From: Bacillota bacterium
Lineage (GTDB): Bacteria > Bacillota > Clostridia > Lachnospirales > Lachnospiraceae
Length of the DNA: 24,552 nucleotides
Assembly (NCBI GenBank): GCA_023437885.1
Contig: JAEZFH010000425.1
Span: 1-24,552, forward strand
Reading direction: 5' to 3'
Under the pieces are notes generated by a model. It made no database searches. It had not been told where the DNA came from and worked only from the letters and a program-made list of their open reading frames with translations. Of the stretch, positions 1 to 8,780 are shown one piece after another (within the stretch, counting starts at the first letter, position 1; every line of letters starts with the position of its first letter). A program made the position numbers and the translations under genes.

Positions 1-349
1 TCTGCAGCCCGATAACCCGTTGATTCAGTTCCTCATTTTGCAGATGCAGTTGCTCGATCTGAGTCGAAAGCTCGGTATTTTTCTGATGTAACTCTCCGGA
101 TTCAATGGAAAGGGAAGTGATTTGTGATAAGAGTTCATTCTTTTCCTCAGTGATTATCTTCAGGTTTTCTTCGCTTTTCTTTAAATCGGCTTCCAAAAGA
201 CTGGCTTTGGCACCGCTGTCAGATACACTGTTTTTGATTTGGGTTTTCAATGTGACGATGGTTGCGTTTAAGCTTTCATTTTCTTCACGAAGAGCACCTA
301 AAGCTACGTCAACCTCGGAAACGTTATAACCAAATAAGCCCTTTTTCAT
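1..349 (-). CDS. DivIVA-like coiled-coil protein (partial, C-terminus outside window)
   Basis: Reading the minus strand from an ATG at 349 gives an uninterrupted frame to the window edge, about 116 residues. It begins MKKGLFGYNVSEVDVAL, which resembles the N-terminal membrane-binding motif of DivIVA/GpsB-like proteins (a short F-G-Y...EVD segment). After that come long heptad-like stretches rich in Glu, Leu, Lys and Gln, typical of a parallel coiled coil. An AAGGG ribosome binding site lies about nine bases upstream of the ATG. DivIVA-like proteins usually act as cytoplasmic scaffolds at division sites or poles. The missing C-terminus prevents assignment to a subfamily, so it could be any coiled-coil protein with this head motif. 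It is transcribed away from the Pel operon, and no functional link is evident. Confidence 0.7.
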   Translation of the reverse strand, partial: MKKGLFGYNVSEVDVALGALREENESLNATIVTLKTQIKNSVSDSGAKASLLEADLKKSEENLKIITEEKNELLSQITSLSIESGELHQKNTELSTQIEQLHLQNEELNQRVIGLQ

Positions 350-383
350 ATCATCAATCCCTTCGCTTTTCTATCAATATATT

Positions 384-412
384 TTTATAATATAAATCTG
401 TCCGCTTGTAAA
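384..412 (-). promoter_or_regulatory. Promoter for the DivIVA-like gene
   Basis: On the minus strand a TTTACA -35 hexamer (412-407) and a TATAAA -10 hexamer (389-384) are separated by exactly 17 bases. The -10 lies about 35 bases upstream of the ATG at 349, leaving a short leader that contains the ribosome binding site. The call is by inspection against the sigma-A consensus only. Confidence 0.55.
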
Positions 413-563
413 AACATTGCTTAAAGGGTATTTGTAAATCCCCATTTTCCTATTATAGTAATGGTTCATTTATTATATTATCGTAAGGATTTCGAATTGT
501 CAACCATAGACAAATAATACCATAATTTTTAAGTAAAATATGGCTTAAATTGGGTTATTACAC

Positions 564-592
564 TTGAAACTGCATATGCTTTGTATTATAGT
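564..592 (+). promoter_or_regulatory. Promoter of the Pel-like operon
   Basis: A TTGAAA -35 hexamer (564-569), a 17-base spacer and a TATAGT -10 hexamer (587-592) form a good sigma-A type promoter. Transcription would start near 599, giving a leader of about 46 bases. That is too short for a c-di-GMP riboswitch, so any c-di-GMP control is more likely to act on PelD protein. An AGGAGA ribosome binding site (628-633) precedes the first gene. Confidence 0.6.
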
Positions 593-644
593 TATACTTA
601 AGGCGTACTTTATGTAAATTGGCGGTTAGGAGAATAACAATTGT

Positions 645-2822
645 ATGAGCAGCATCCTGATTGTGGGAAGTTATGGCACTTTTACCGATGAATTGATTAA
701 TAAATTTTATAAAGAAAACTGGCATATTTATACGTTGACCACGAACAAAAAGCTGATAAAGCCTGCCCATGTATTTGAGCAGTATATATTTAATTATGAC
801 AGCAGCAGTGTGAAGGAGATCATCAATAGCTGCCGTCCGGATGCCATCCTTTTCTCAGGAGCCTATGACCCCTTATACCGATGGGAAGATGAGAGTGTGA
901 AGGGGGAATCCCTGAATTACATTGCAGGCCTCAGTAATCTGCTCATGTGTGCTGCCATGCTTGGCGTCAGGCATTTTATTTATGTATCCTCGGATAAGGT
1001 CTTTGAGGATGAATATGTGGTTGATATCCGGGAGGATATGCCTGCATCACCAAACAGCTTTAAGGGAATGACGATTTCTCAAGGTGAGAATTTGGCCATG
1101 CATTTTAACCAGACGACTCAGATGGAGGTATCGGTGGTGAGAATTGCCCGGATGTATGGAATTCCTGCCAACCGGGATGCCTGCACCGATATCTATTCCG
1201 AAATGTGCGTAAAAACGCTGGTAACCGGTCGTCTGAAGGTGAATGCGAAGAAGGTGATGTCCGCATTATATGTGAAGGATGGTATAGAGGCACTGTATCT
1301 TTTGATCAAGGCACCGGAGAGAAAGCACCGGCTGTATCATATCTCTTCCATGGAGGAAGTAACGGAGGATGCGGTTGCCCAGCTGATTCAGGAGAATTAC
1401 TCTCATCCGATCGATATTGTGGATCAAACCGTTGGATTGCGGCATAGAATTGTTTTGTCCAATGAGAGGTTTTGTACGGAGTTCTCTTTTCAGGTTAGAA
1501 ATAGTTATAAAGAAATGATTCCTATGATCATTGCACATATGAAGAGCCATAAGAATCTATTTTTATATAGTGACGAGCAATATGAGGGGAAGGGCCTCCG
1601 GTACCGGGTGCTTCGTTTAATAAAAAATGCAGTTCCATTTTTGGAATCTGTTTTATTCTTTATTCCGTTTTTTGTGCTGAATAACCGTGCGGCAGGCAGC
1701 ACTTATTTTGTTGGAATTAATTTCTATTTACTGTATGTACTGCTTTTCGCAGTGGTACATGGCAGGCAGCAGGCGATCTTTTCTTCCCTGCTCAGCGTGA
1801 TTGGCTATTGTTTCCGGCAGATGTATACGTCATCCGGCTTTTCCTTATTAATTGATATCAATACCTATATTTGGATTGCACACATCTTCGTGGTTGGACT
1901 GACCGTCGGACATCTGAAGGATAAATTCCGTGAGATGGAGATGGATAAGAATGAGAAGATTAATTTTCTTACCGACCGGCTGGATGATATTACAGTGATC
2001 AACTCCAGCAATACAAGGATTAAGAACTATTTTGCGGATAAGCTGATCAGCAGTACGGAGAGTGTGGGGCGCATCTATGACATTACCTCCAGGCTGGAGA
2101 AGGCAAAAACCGGCGAGGTGCTGTTTGCCGCCCTGGACACCCTGTCGGAGATTATGGAAACCCCGGATGTATCGATCTACCTGGTGTCCAACCGGGATTA
2201 CTGCCGTCTGGCGTCGGCATCCAGTGAAAAAGCACGTTCTCTTGGTAAATCAATTCAGATGAAGAATTATAAAATGATTTTTGACGTTTTAGAGGGAAAA
2301 CAGGTGTATATTAACCGGTCCCTGGATAATACCCTTCCGATGATGGCCAGTGCCCTTTTTGACGATAAGGGAGATATGAGAATTGCAATTTTACTGTGGG
2401 ATATTCCGTATGAGCAGATGACCCTGTATCAGGCGAATCTGCTGACGGTGGTAGGTGCCCTGGTATATTCCGTGGTGGTAAGGGATGCAGATTATCTGGA
2501 TGCTCTTGCCTATCGCCGTTTCCTTCCGGAAACTGCCATACTTCAGGAATCAGCCTTCAAGGCGATGGTAGACATCTATCAGAATGCCGGTGAGAAGGGC
2601 TACGCGGAATCCTGCATATTCTATGTTCGTGGGGATTCTATGTCATTAAAGGAGTTAAATGATAAGATACAAGCTTCGCTTCGGGATACGGATTATGTCG
2701 GTGTTATGTCGGATGGAAATCTGGCGATACTTTTAACCAATACCAATACCCATGAGTCAGTCTATGTCAGAAAGCGCCTGGAGGAGAAGATGGTTCCGAC
2801 TTATCTGGAAAAGAAGCTTTAA
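645..2822 (+). CDS. pelD: PelD-like c-di-GMP receptor with N-terminal SDR/epimerase-like domain
   Basis: The 725-residue protein has three parts. Residues 1-300 resemble an extended SDR/NAD-dependent epimerase (Rossmann start ILIVGSYG, then YVSSDKVF at 113-120). The position of the catalytic YxxxK reads K140-G-M-T-I144, so both catalytic residues appear to be lost. Residues about 325-425 hold several membrane segments, followed by a coiled coil (425-460) and a GAF-like region (about 465-615). The C-terminal 625-720 is a degenerate GGDEF domain: an RxxD motif (R680-D683) is followed five residues later by SDGNL in place of GGDEF. RxxD at that spacing is the I-site by which PelD proteins bind c-di-GMP. 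In the Pel family PelD is the inner-membrane receptor that activates synthesis with PelE, PelF and PelG. First gene of the operon, nine bases before pelE. Identification as PelD rests on architecture plus the pelF and pelG neighbours. Confidence 0.82.
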   Translation: MSSILIVGSYGTFTDELINKFYKENWHIYTLTTNKKLIKPAHVFEQYIFNYDSSSVKEIINSCRPDAILFSGAYDPLYRWEDESVKGESLNYIAGLSNLLMCAAMLGVRHFIYVSSDKVFEDEYVVDIREDMPASPNSFKGMTISQGENLAMHFNQTTQMEVSVVRIARMYGIPANRDACTDIYSEMCVKTLVTGRLKVNAKKVMSALYVKDGIEALYLLIKAPERKHRLYHISSMEEVTEDAVAQLIQENYSHPIDIVDQTVGLRHRIVLSNERFCTEFSFQVRNSYKEMIPMIIAHMKSHKNLFLYSDEQYEGKGLRYRVLRLIKNAVPFLESVLFFIPFFVLNNRAAGSTYFVGINFYLLYVLLFAVVHGRQQAIFSSLLSVIGYCFRQMYTSSGFSLLIDINTYIWIAHIFVVGLTVGHLKDKFREMEMDKNEKINFLTDRLDDITVINSSNTRIKNYFADKLISSTESVGRIYDITSRLEKAKTGEVLFAALDTLSEIMETPDVSIYLVSNRDYCRLASASSEKARSLGKSIQMKNYKMIFDVLEGKQVYINRSLDNTLPMMASALFDDKGDMRIAILLWDIPYEQMTLYQANLLTVVGALVYSVVVRDADYLDALAYRRFLPETAILQESAFKAMVDIYQNAGEKGYAESCIFYVRGDSMSLKELNDKIQASLRDTDYVGVMSDGNLAILLTNTNTHESVYVRKRLEEKMVPTYLEKKL

Positions 2823-2836
2823 GAAGGAGATTGTAT

Positions 2837-3754
2837 ATGGATGCAACGGGACTATGGCCTGTTTTGATAATTTGCATATTAAACCTGCTGACAGCATTTA
2901 CAGTGTTTATCCTGGCTTGTTTTCAGAAAAAGGGCCGTCGGAGCACGATGTTTTTACTGTCCTGGTTCATCTTTATCGTCCCGTTTATCGGTATATTATA
3001 TTTGTTAGTGTGTCTGTTTATAAGCTTCTTAAACCGTAAGAAGAATGTTGATATGAGCGATGTCAGCTTCAGCCAGGAACGGGAGAAGCTGGTGCTGCCT
3101 CCGGATCAGGAGACAGAGATGAATTATGTACCGATTCAGGACGCCATGGCGGTATCGGACACAGCGAGCCTGCGCCGGCTGATTCTGGATACTCTGCGCA
3201 ACAATGCCAAGAAGACGGTTGCAAGTATTGCGGTAGCCATGAACAGCAAGGATACGGAGACCTCCCATTATGCTGCTTCGATAATACTGGATGCGTTGTC
3301 GGAGTTTCGCTCTACGGCGCAGAATATGATTGAGCATATGCAAAAGCTTCCCGAGGATGTAGAGATGAATCTCCTGACATTGGATTATATCTATGAAATT
3401 CTCAGCATGAAGATCATGACCAGTGTGGAGCAGGAGGCTTATATCTATACCATAGACAATGTTGCTGAAAATCTGTTTACCCATAATCTATGGTACATGA
3501 CGGCAACCCATTATTTATGGATGACGGATCTGTTCATCTCCATCAAGGACTATAATATGGCGGACAAATGGGCTTCCAGAGCCGGACAGTACCGTCCGTA
3601 CCTGCTGGACACCTTTAAGGCGAATTTACATCTGTATTACGACCAGCATAATCAGACCGCATTTTTTGAATGTCTGAATGAGTTGAGGGAAAGTGATGTT
3701 ATTGCGGACGAGGAAATCCTGAATCTGTTCCGTCTTTACGGCAGACGGGGGTAG
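2837..3754 (+). CDS. pelE: PelE-like membrane/TPR-like protein
   Basis: The start at ATG 2837 is preferred over the upstream TTG at 2831 because the AAGGAG at 2824-2829 then has a seven-base spacer. The 305-residue product has two N-terminal transmembrane segments (about 7-30 and 40-66) followed by a soluble helical region (about 90-305). That region has TPR-like helix pairs, for example the stretch NLWYMTATHYLWMTDLFIS and the helices around ADKWASRAGQYRPY. This is the layout of PelE, a scaffold that holds PelD and PelF together at the cytoplasmic membrane. PelE sequences diverge strongly, so the call depends on the topology and on the position between pelD and the pelA-like gene. It is nine bases downstream of pelD and almost certainly co-transcribed with it. 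Confidence 0.68.
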   Translation: MDATGLWPVLIICILNLLTAFTVFILACFQKKGRRSTMFLLSWFIFIVPFIGILYLLVCLFISFLNRKKNVDMSDVSFSQEREKLVLPPDQETEMNYVPIQDAMAVSDTASLRRLILDTLRNNAKKTVASIAVAMNSKDTETSHYAASIILDALSEFRSTAQNMIEHMQKLPEDVEMNLLTLDYIYEILSMKIMTSVEQEAYIYTIDNVAENLFTHNLWYMTATHYLWMTDLFISIKDYNMADKWASRAGQYRPYLLDTFKANLHLYYDQHNQTAFFECLNELRESDVIADEEILNLFRLYGRRG

Positions 3755-3856
3755 CAGTGGGAGCAGGTTTTGTCAGGTTACGGCTATATTCGTTAGGTTA
3801 CTGCTAATATCGTGATTATATTACATGATCATATTATGATAGAAAGATAGAGGCTT
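3755..3856 (+). other. Gap in the Pel operon with short direct and inverted repeats
   Basis: This is the longest gap among the first five Pel genes. It contains two adjacent 20-base direct repeats (3775-3794 and 3795-3814, 15 of 20 identical) and a near-perfect inverted repeat ATCATA-T-TATGAT (3828-3840) just upstream of the next gene. No terminator with a T-tract is seen. It could be a binding site or an RNA processing site; nothing proves either. Confidence 0.35.
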
Positions 3857-5758
3857 ATGATTTCAAAGGGAAATTACTTTGCGATATTAATACTGCTGCT
3901 GATGGTCTTTGTAATGTTTATGTTTGTCGGGGTATCTTCGAATATTTTGTCCGATACCACAACAAACAGCCGTGCAAAGAACGAGGTAGACATTAATTAT
4001 GAGGATACGGTTACAGCAGATGCTCTCAATATGGATTCCCGGTCATCTGAACCAGGACAGCCGGGCAGCGGCAGTGCATTCCTGAATCTGGAGCGGAAGC
4101 TGCGTGTTGCTATTCTGTCAAGCGGTGCTGAGGATAAAACTGCCAGAATCCTGGTGGAGTGGTGTGTCTATAATAAGTATTTGTACAAAACCTATACCGA
4201 GTGGCCGAAGGAGGAGGAAATTGCAGCGTTCGATGTAATACTCGTCGGTAATTATCAGATTTCCGCCCTGGACCGTGAGGTATTGTATTCTTATTCGGAT
4301 CTGGGTAAGACAATGATTTTCACAGAGCTGCCTGCCTATGGAGAAATAACCTCAAATCAAGAATTTGCGGCTTTTTTCGGTATTAAGGCCGGGGTAAATG
4401 AAGAAGTGACCGCAGATGGAATTAAGATATTCTCAAATTTTATGATAAATAAGGAACGGGAATATATCGAAGGAGACTATTTCGGAGAAGAGGATGATAC
4501 GCAGATCAGTGTACCATATTATGCTTTGGCGCCGGGATATGAGGTATATTCTGTCGGTATTCTGGATGACCAGAAGAAGCTTGGGATCGAGGATAAGGAT
4601 TTGCCGCCGCTTCTATGGAGAGCTACAACCGGAAAATCCTTTGTATTTGCGGTTAACAGCGATATCTTCGGCGGTATGTCTCTGTTGGGAGTGCTGACAG
4701 GCTTTATGGCTAAGGAGAGGGAATGCTATGTTTATCCCGTCGTCAATGCACAGACCATTTCACTGCTGAACTATCCTTATTTTTCCAACGAGAACAATGA
4801 AACGATGCAGCAGCTGTACAGCAGAAATTCCGAGGCGGTAACCAGGGATCTGCTCTGGCCCAATATCATACAGGTATTAAAGAATTATGGGAATTCATAC
4901 GGCTTTTTTGCGGCTCCGCAGTTGGATTATCTGGATGAGACCGGTCCGCTGAAGGATTATGTTGACTTCTATATCAGGGAGATCGGCAAGCTTCCCGGGG
5001 ACATGGGACTTTCTCTGGGGCAGGTATCCGATACCGGTCTGGAGGATATGAACTCCAAGAACAATAGTTTCTTTGATGAGTATTTGCCGAATTATGATTT
5101 TACGGCTTTATATGCAGCAGAGTTTGGAACCGATGAGGTACAGCGCCATCTGGATCAGGAGTTTCTGAAAGAAATTCGTCTGGTTATGTCAGATTACCGG
5201 GACGGGGAACCGCTGATTAGCTTCCTGAATGACGAGGTTCTTTCCGTTAAATTTAACCTTGACGGCTATCAGCATGAGACCATGGATGATCTTCGGATGA
5301 GCTGTATTGAAAATGCGCTGGGAATGTGCAATGTCAAGGTTGATATCGCACGCGTCATCTATCCGGAGAGCAGCAGGGATGAATGGAATAACCTCAGCTT
5401 AACATGGTCAAAGGGCAATACTTATTTTAATGATTTTGCCAAGCTGGATATGGTTTCGATCTATGAGATGGAGAAGCGTGTCAGGCGTTTTCTGGCGTTG
5501 GATTATACTTATGAATATGTTGGGAATGATATTAGTATTCAGATTGATCATTTTGATCAGGAAGCCTATTTTATCGTCTGTATCGACAGCAGGAGCATTG
5601 CTTCTGTGGAAAATGGAAGCGCTGAGGAGATATCAGCCAACACCTACCTGATTCAGGCAGCGGAGGCTGAAGTTCGCATTCATATGACCGAGGAAAATGT
5701 TCTTGGGAAGCCAGGGAACAATAAGACAATTCCAAGCAAGCCAAGTATTCTGGAATAG
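3857..5758 (+). CDS. DUF2194-like membrane-anchored protein in the pelA position
   Basis: The 633-residue protein starts with one hydrophobic segment (about 8-30), probably an uncleaved anchor, followed by a polar, Ser/Asn-rich linker and a large extracytoplasmic domain. In Gram-positive pel clusters a PelA-type deacetylase gene lies between pelE and pelF. This protein holds that place and resembles the DUF2194 family in length and composition. The segment around SYGFFAAPQLDY and the later GYQHETMDDLR could be remnants of a carbohydrate-esterase-like barrel. I do not see a clear NodB metal triad (an Asp-Asp near the start of the barrel plus HxxxH), so deacetylase activity is unproven. The ATG has only a GAGG about three bases upstream; an in-frame TAG just before it rules out a longer form. 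It ends 21 bases before pelF. Confidence 0.55.
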   Translation: MISKGNYFAILILLLMVFVMFMFVGVSSNILSDTTTNSRAKNEVDINYEDTVTADALNMDSRSSEPGQPGSGSAFLNLERKLRVAILSSGAEDKTARILVEWCVYNKYLYKTYTEWPKEEEIAAFDVILVGNYQISALDREVLYSYSDLGKTMIFTELPAYGEITSNQEFAAFFGIKAGVNEEVTADGIKIFSNFMINKEREYIEGDYFGEEDDTQISVPYYALAPGYEVYSVGILDDQKKLGIEDKDLPPLLWRATTGKSFVFAVNSDIFGGMSLLGVLTGFMAKERECYVYPVVNAQTISLLNYPYFSNENNETMQQLYSRNSEAVTRDLLWPNIIQVLKNYGNSYGFFAAPQLDYLDETGPLKDYVDFYIREIGKLPGDMGLSLGQVSDTGLEDMNSKNNSFFDEYLPNYDFTALYAAEFGTDEVQRHLDQEFLKEIRLVMSDYRDGEPLISFLNDEVLSVKFNLDGYQHETMDDLRMSCIENALGMCNVKVDIARVIYPESSRDEWNNLSLTWSKGNTYFNDFAKLDMVSIYEMEKRVRRFLALDYTYEYVGNDISIQIDHFDQEAYFIVCIDSRSIASVENGSAEEISANTYLIQAAEAEVRIHMTEENVLGKPGNNKTIPSKPSILE

Positions 5759-5779
5759 ACTGCCCAAGGAGGATTGGAC

Positions 5780-7246
5780 ATGAGAGTATGTTTGATAGCG
5801 GAAGGTTGTTATCCATATGTTGTCGGCGGTGTATCCAGCTGGATTCACAGCATCATTAAATTGTTTCCGAATATAGAATTCAGTCTTATTACAATTGTTT
5901 CGGACCGGAATATCAGCGGCAAATTCGCCTATCAGCTGCCGGATAATCTGACAGAGATCCATGAGGTCTATCTGCAGGACGTGGACTGGGTTGGGAACAG
6001 CAAGACCAGAAAAAACCGGGTGCGCCTGAAAAAAAAAGAAGTGGATGCACTGCGAAGTCTTGTGATTGGTGAGGATGTGGACTGGATGACGGTATTCCGG
6101 ATATTTGACCGGAAGAATGTCTCCATTAATAATATATTGATGAGTCCGGAATTTTTGTCGATGACGAAGGACTACTATGCTATGAAATTCTCCGATATTA
6201 CCTTTTCGGATTTTTTATGGACCCTCCGGTCTATCTATCTGCCGCTCTTCTTTGCCTTGAAATGCATGCCTCCCAAGGCGGATATCTACCATTGTGTATC
6301 CACCGGCTACGCGGGCATTATCGGCAGTAAGGCCCTGTCCCTGTATCCAAACTCCAAGCTGCTGATCAGTGAGCATGGTATTTATACCCGGGAGAGGGAG
6401 GAGGAGATCATTAAGGCAAAATGGGTCCAGGGAATCTATAAGACCATCTGGATAGAGCAGTTTCGTAAGATGTCCAAATGTGCTTATTATTTTGCGGATC
6501 TGGTGACCGCACTTTTTGAGCAGGCCCATACACTTCAGATTGAGCTGGGCTGTCCGGCGGATAAAGCGATAATCACACCCAACGGCATTGATGTCACAAA
6601 GTTTGAAGGAATTCCAATGAAGGAGCCGGGAGATCCGTATATCAATGTGGGAGCAATACTTCGCGTAACTCCGATCAAGGATGTGAAGACGATGATCAAT
6701 GCTTTTTACTATGCCCATGAAAAGCAGCCGAAGCTGAAGCTGTGGATTATGGGACCGGATGATGAGGATCCGGAATATGCGGCCGATTGCCGTGAATTGG
6801 TGAAGGTCCTGCAGGCCGAGAACATAGAATTTACAGGCAGTATCCGTACGACGGATTACATCGGACGGATGGATATGACCATACTTACCAGTATCAGTGA
6901 AGGCCAGCCGCTGACGATTTTGGAAGGCTTTGCGGCAAAGAAGCCCTGTATCGCCACGAATGTGGGGAACTGCCAGGGCCTGATCTACGGTGAGAATGAT
7001 TCCTTTGGTGAGGCAGGAGTTGTTGTACCGGTCATGAATATCTCCGAGATCTCCTATGCAATCTTAAGGCTGGCCAATCACCCTGACCTGGCCCGGCAAA
7101 TGGGCGAGAATGGATATCAGCGGCTGATGCATAAGTATATGAGTGTGTATATGGAAGAGAGCTACAGAAAGATATATAAGACTCTGGCAAGGATGAGCGA
7201 TGTTGTATACACGGAGGAACCCTTTGTTCCCCTTTTGAAAGCTTGA
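5780..7246 (+). CDS. pelF: PelF, cytoplasmic GT4 glycosyltransferase (Pel synthase)
   Basis: The N-terminus MRVCLIAEGCYPYVVGGVSS is diagnostic of PelF, as is SEHGIYTREREEEI (197-210). The C-terminal GT-B half shows ITPNGID (265-271), GAILRVTPIKD (291-301) and SISEGQPLTILEG (371-383), containing the GT4 E-x7-E pair E374/E382. The protein has 488 residues, a normal PelF length. PelF uses UDP-activated amino sugars (UDP-GlcNAc/GalNAc in studied systems) to build the polymer on the cytoplasmic side, docked to PelD/PelE/PelG. The ATG at 5780 was chosen over TTG at 5774 because AAGGAGG (5766-5772) then has a seven-base spacer. It sits 21 bases after the DUF2194-like gene and 45 bases before pelG. 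Confidence 0.95.
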   Translation: MRVCLIAEGCYPYVVGGVSSWIHSIIKLFPNIEFSLITIVSDRNISGKFAYQLPDNLTEIHEVYLQDVDWVGNSKTRKNRVRLKKKEVDALRSLVIGEDVDWMTVFRIFDRKNVSINNILMSPEFLSMTKDYYAMKFSDITFSDFLWTLRSIYLPLFFALKCMPPKADIYHCVSTGYAGIIGSKALSLYPNSKLLISEHGIYTREREEEIIKAKWVQGIYKTIWIEQFRKMSKCAYYFADLVTALFEQAHTLQIELGCPADKAIITPNGIDVTKFEGIPMKEPGDPYINVGAILRVTPIKDVKTMINAFYYAHEKQPKLKLWIMGPDDEDPEYAADCRELVKVLQAENIEFTGSIRTTDYIGRMDMTILTSISEGQPLTILEGFAAKKPCIATNVGNCQGLIYGENDSFGEAGVVVPVMNISEISYAILRLANHPDLARQMGENGYQRLMHKYMSVYMEESYRKIYKTLARMSDVVYTEEPFVPLLKA

Positions 7247-7291
7247 TAGGAACAGGTACGGCATAAAAATACAGAAAGGTAGACTTTAAAT

Positions 7292-8767
7292 ATGGCTGGT
7301 CTTGGTGTTCAATTAAATAAAATATTTGATAAGCATACAGTGGCGTCGGCTATTTATGGAATTGGCTTCAGCTTTGTGTATACGATTGCTCCGATGCTGG
7401 TCGTCATAGGGTGTTTGCTGGGCATGTACCGGATATTGGGGTTTGTTGAAGTAGGATATCTGGAACGGGAGACCTTCTCCTGCAGTATATTATACATATT
7501 CATCTTTGCCCTTCTGACCTCGGCTCCTTTCAACTCGGTACTGTCAAAATTCCAGACGGACAGAATTTATGAACAGCGGTATGAGGATATCCGGCCCTGC
7601 ATCTATGTTGGGACAATTACAAACCTGACCTTCTCCTCGGTGCTGGCGATTCCGTTCTATCTTTATGAGATATTTGTCGGCGGAGTAGCAGTATATTATG
7701 TGTTCACGACTTATATGGGATACCTGGGACTGACCTTGACCTTTTCCACCATGGTGTACAATTCTATTTTAAAGCAGTATAAGAAGATATCCCTGTATTT
7801 TATTTGTTCCATGGCTCTGACCTTTGTATTGTCAATTGTCTTCCGCTTTTTGCTGGGATTTTCTATCACCTACAGTATGCTGCTGGCATTAGCCATTGGA
7901 TTTTTGCTGATTGCTTCTCTGGAGTTAGCCAATGTATTGCGGTATTTTCCGGGGAACAGCCGCAAATACGGGGATGTTCTATCTTATTACAGGATCTATT
8001 GGAAGCTGATTGCCTCTAATTTCTTATATACCCTTGGGTTGTTCATCCATAATTTTGTATTCTGGGCACAGCCCTGGCATTTGGTGGTACGTAACACCTA
8101 TGTCTGCAACCAGCCCTATGATATGGCTTCCTGCCTTGCCATGTTTACCAGTATTTCCGCGAGTGTGCTGTTTATTTCCAGGGTGGAGATGCATTTTCAC
8201 GAGAGGTACAAGGATTATACGGAGGCGGTTATCAGCGGCAAGCTGGACAGCATTGAAAAATCCAAGAAGAGGATGTTTCGCGGGCTCTCCTCCCAATTAT
8301 TTTCCCTGGTGCAAATCCAGTTTATTGTATCGGTAATTCTCTATTTAATTGCAATTGTAATCCTGCCGCTTATGGGGTTCTCCGGAATGGTTATGGAGAT
8401 TTATCCGCAGCTGGCAGTCGGATATTTTTTTACTCACCTGATGTATTCGGAGCTCCTGTTTCTGTATTACTTCGATGATCTGACCGGTGCTGCAATTAAC
8501 AGTGCGATATTTGCGGGAGTTGCATTGATTGGCTCCATTATCTCTGTGAAACTGCCCATCATCTGGTATGGTGCGGGATTTACGGCCGCAGCCTTTCTGG
8601 CCTTCACCTTTTCCTATTTCAGGCTGCGATGGATCGAGAAAAATTTGGACAGCCATATCTTTTGCCGGGGCACGGTCTTGAAGCAGGTGAACGGAGACAT
8701 GCCTGATGCAAATGTATATAATGTATATAAAGGAAAAACCCAACTCACTGCACAAAGCGAAAGGTAA
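7292..8767 (+). CDS. pelG: PelG, polytopic membrane transport protein
   Basis: The 491-residue product is highly hydrophobic with about 12 predicted transmembrane segments and starts MAGLGVQLNKIF, like PelG (MAGIGFELRK-type starts). The loop ISRVEMHFHERYKDYTEAV, with its Arg/Glu/His pattern, matches the conserved cytoplasmic PelG segment. PelG belongs to the MATE/flippase-like MOP superfamily and moves the nascent Pel chain across the membrane in complex with PelD, PelE and PelF. A GAAAGG ribosome binding site lies upstream of the ATG. The C-terminal tail after the last membrane segment is short and polar. The gene ends 13 bases before the DUF2304 gene. Its position immediately after pelF makes the assignment secure. 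Confidence 0.93.
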   Translation: MAGLGVQLNKIFDKHTVASAIYGIGFSFVYTIAPMLVVIGCLLGMYRILGFVEVGYLERETFSCSILYIFIFALLTSAPFNSVLSKFQTDRIYEQRYEDIRPCIYVGTITNLTFSSVLAIPFYLYEIFVGGVAVYYVFTTYMGYLGLTLTFSTMVYNSILKQYKKISLYFICSMALTFVLSIVFRFLLGFSITYSMLLALAIGFLLIASLELANVLRYFPGNSRKYGDVLSYYRIYWKLIASNFLYTLGLFIHNFVFWAQPWHLVVRNTYVCNQPYDMASCLAMFTSISASVLFISRVEMHFHERYKDYTEAVISGKLDSIEKSKKRMFRGLSSQLFSLVQIQFIVSVILYLIAIVILPLMGFSGMVMEIYPQLAVGYFFTHLMYSELLFLYYFDDLTGAAINSAIFAGVALIGSIISVKLPIIWYGAGFTAAAFLAFTFSYFRLRWIEKNLDSHIFCRGTVLKQVNGDMPDANVYNVYKGKTQLTAQSER

Positions 8768-8780
8768 GGGGAGGAAGCAT

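Larger units (their letters stand above)
350..644. other. Divergent intergenic region
   Basis: This 295 bp AT-rich region separates the divergent DivIVA-like gene and the Pel operon. It holds one promoter-like sequence for each direction. The roughly 150 bp between them (413-563) contains no coding frame, convincing hairpin or known riboswitch pattern that I can see. It is the natural place for operators controlling exopolysaccharide expression, but no specific site can be named. Confidence 0.6.

Noticed and set aside
413..644. c-di-GMP riboswitch upstream of pelD
   Set aside because: The predicted leader is about 46 bases, and no GEMM-like conserved core is visible in the region.
6215..6718. 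167-codon open frame antisense to pelF
   Set aside because: Opposite strand of a conserved region of pelF; no independent support.
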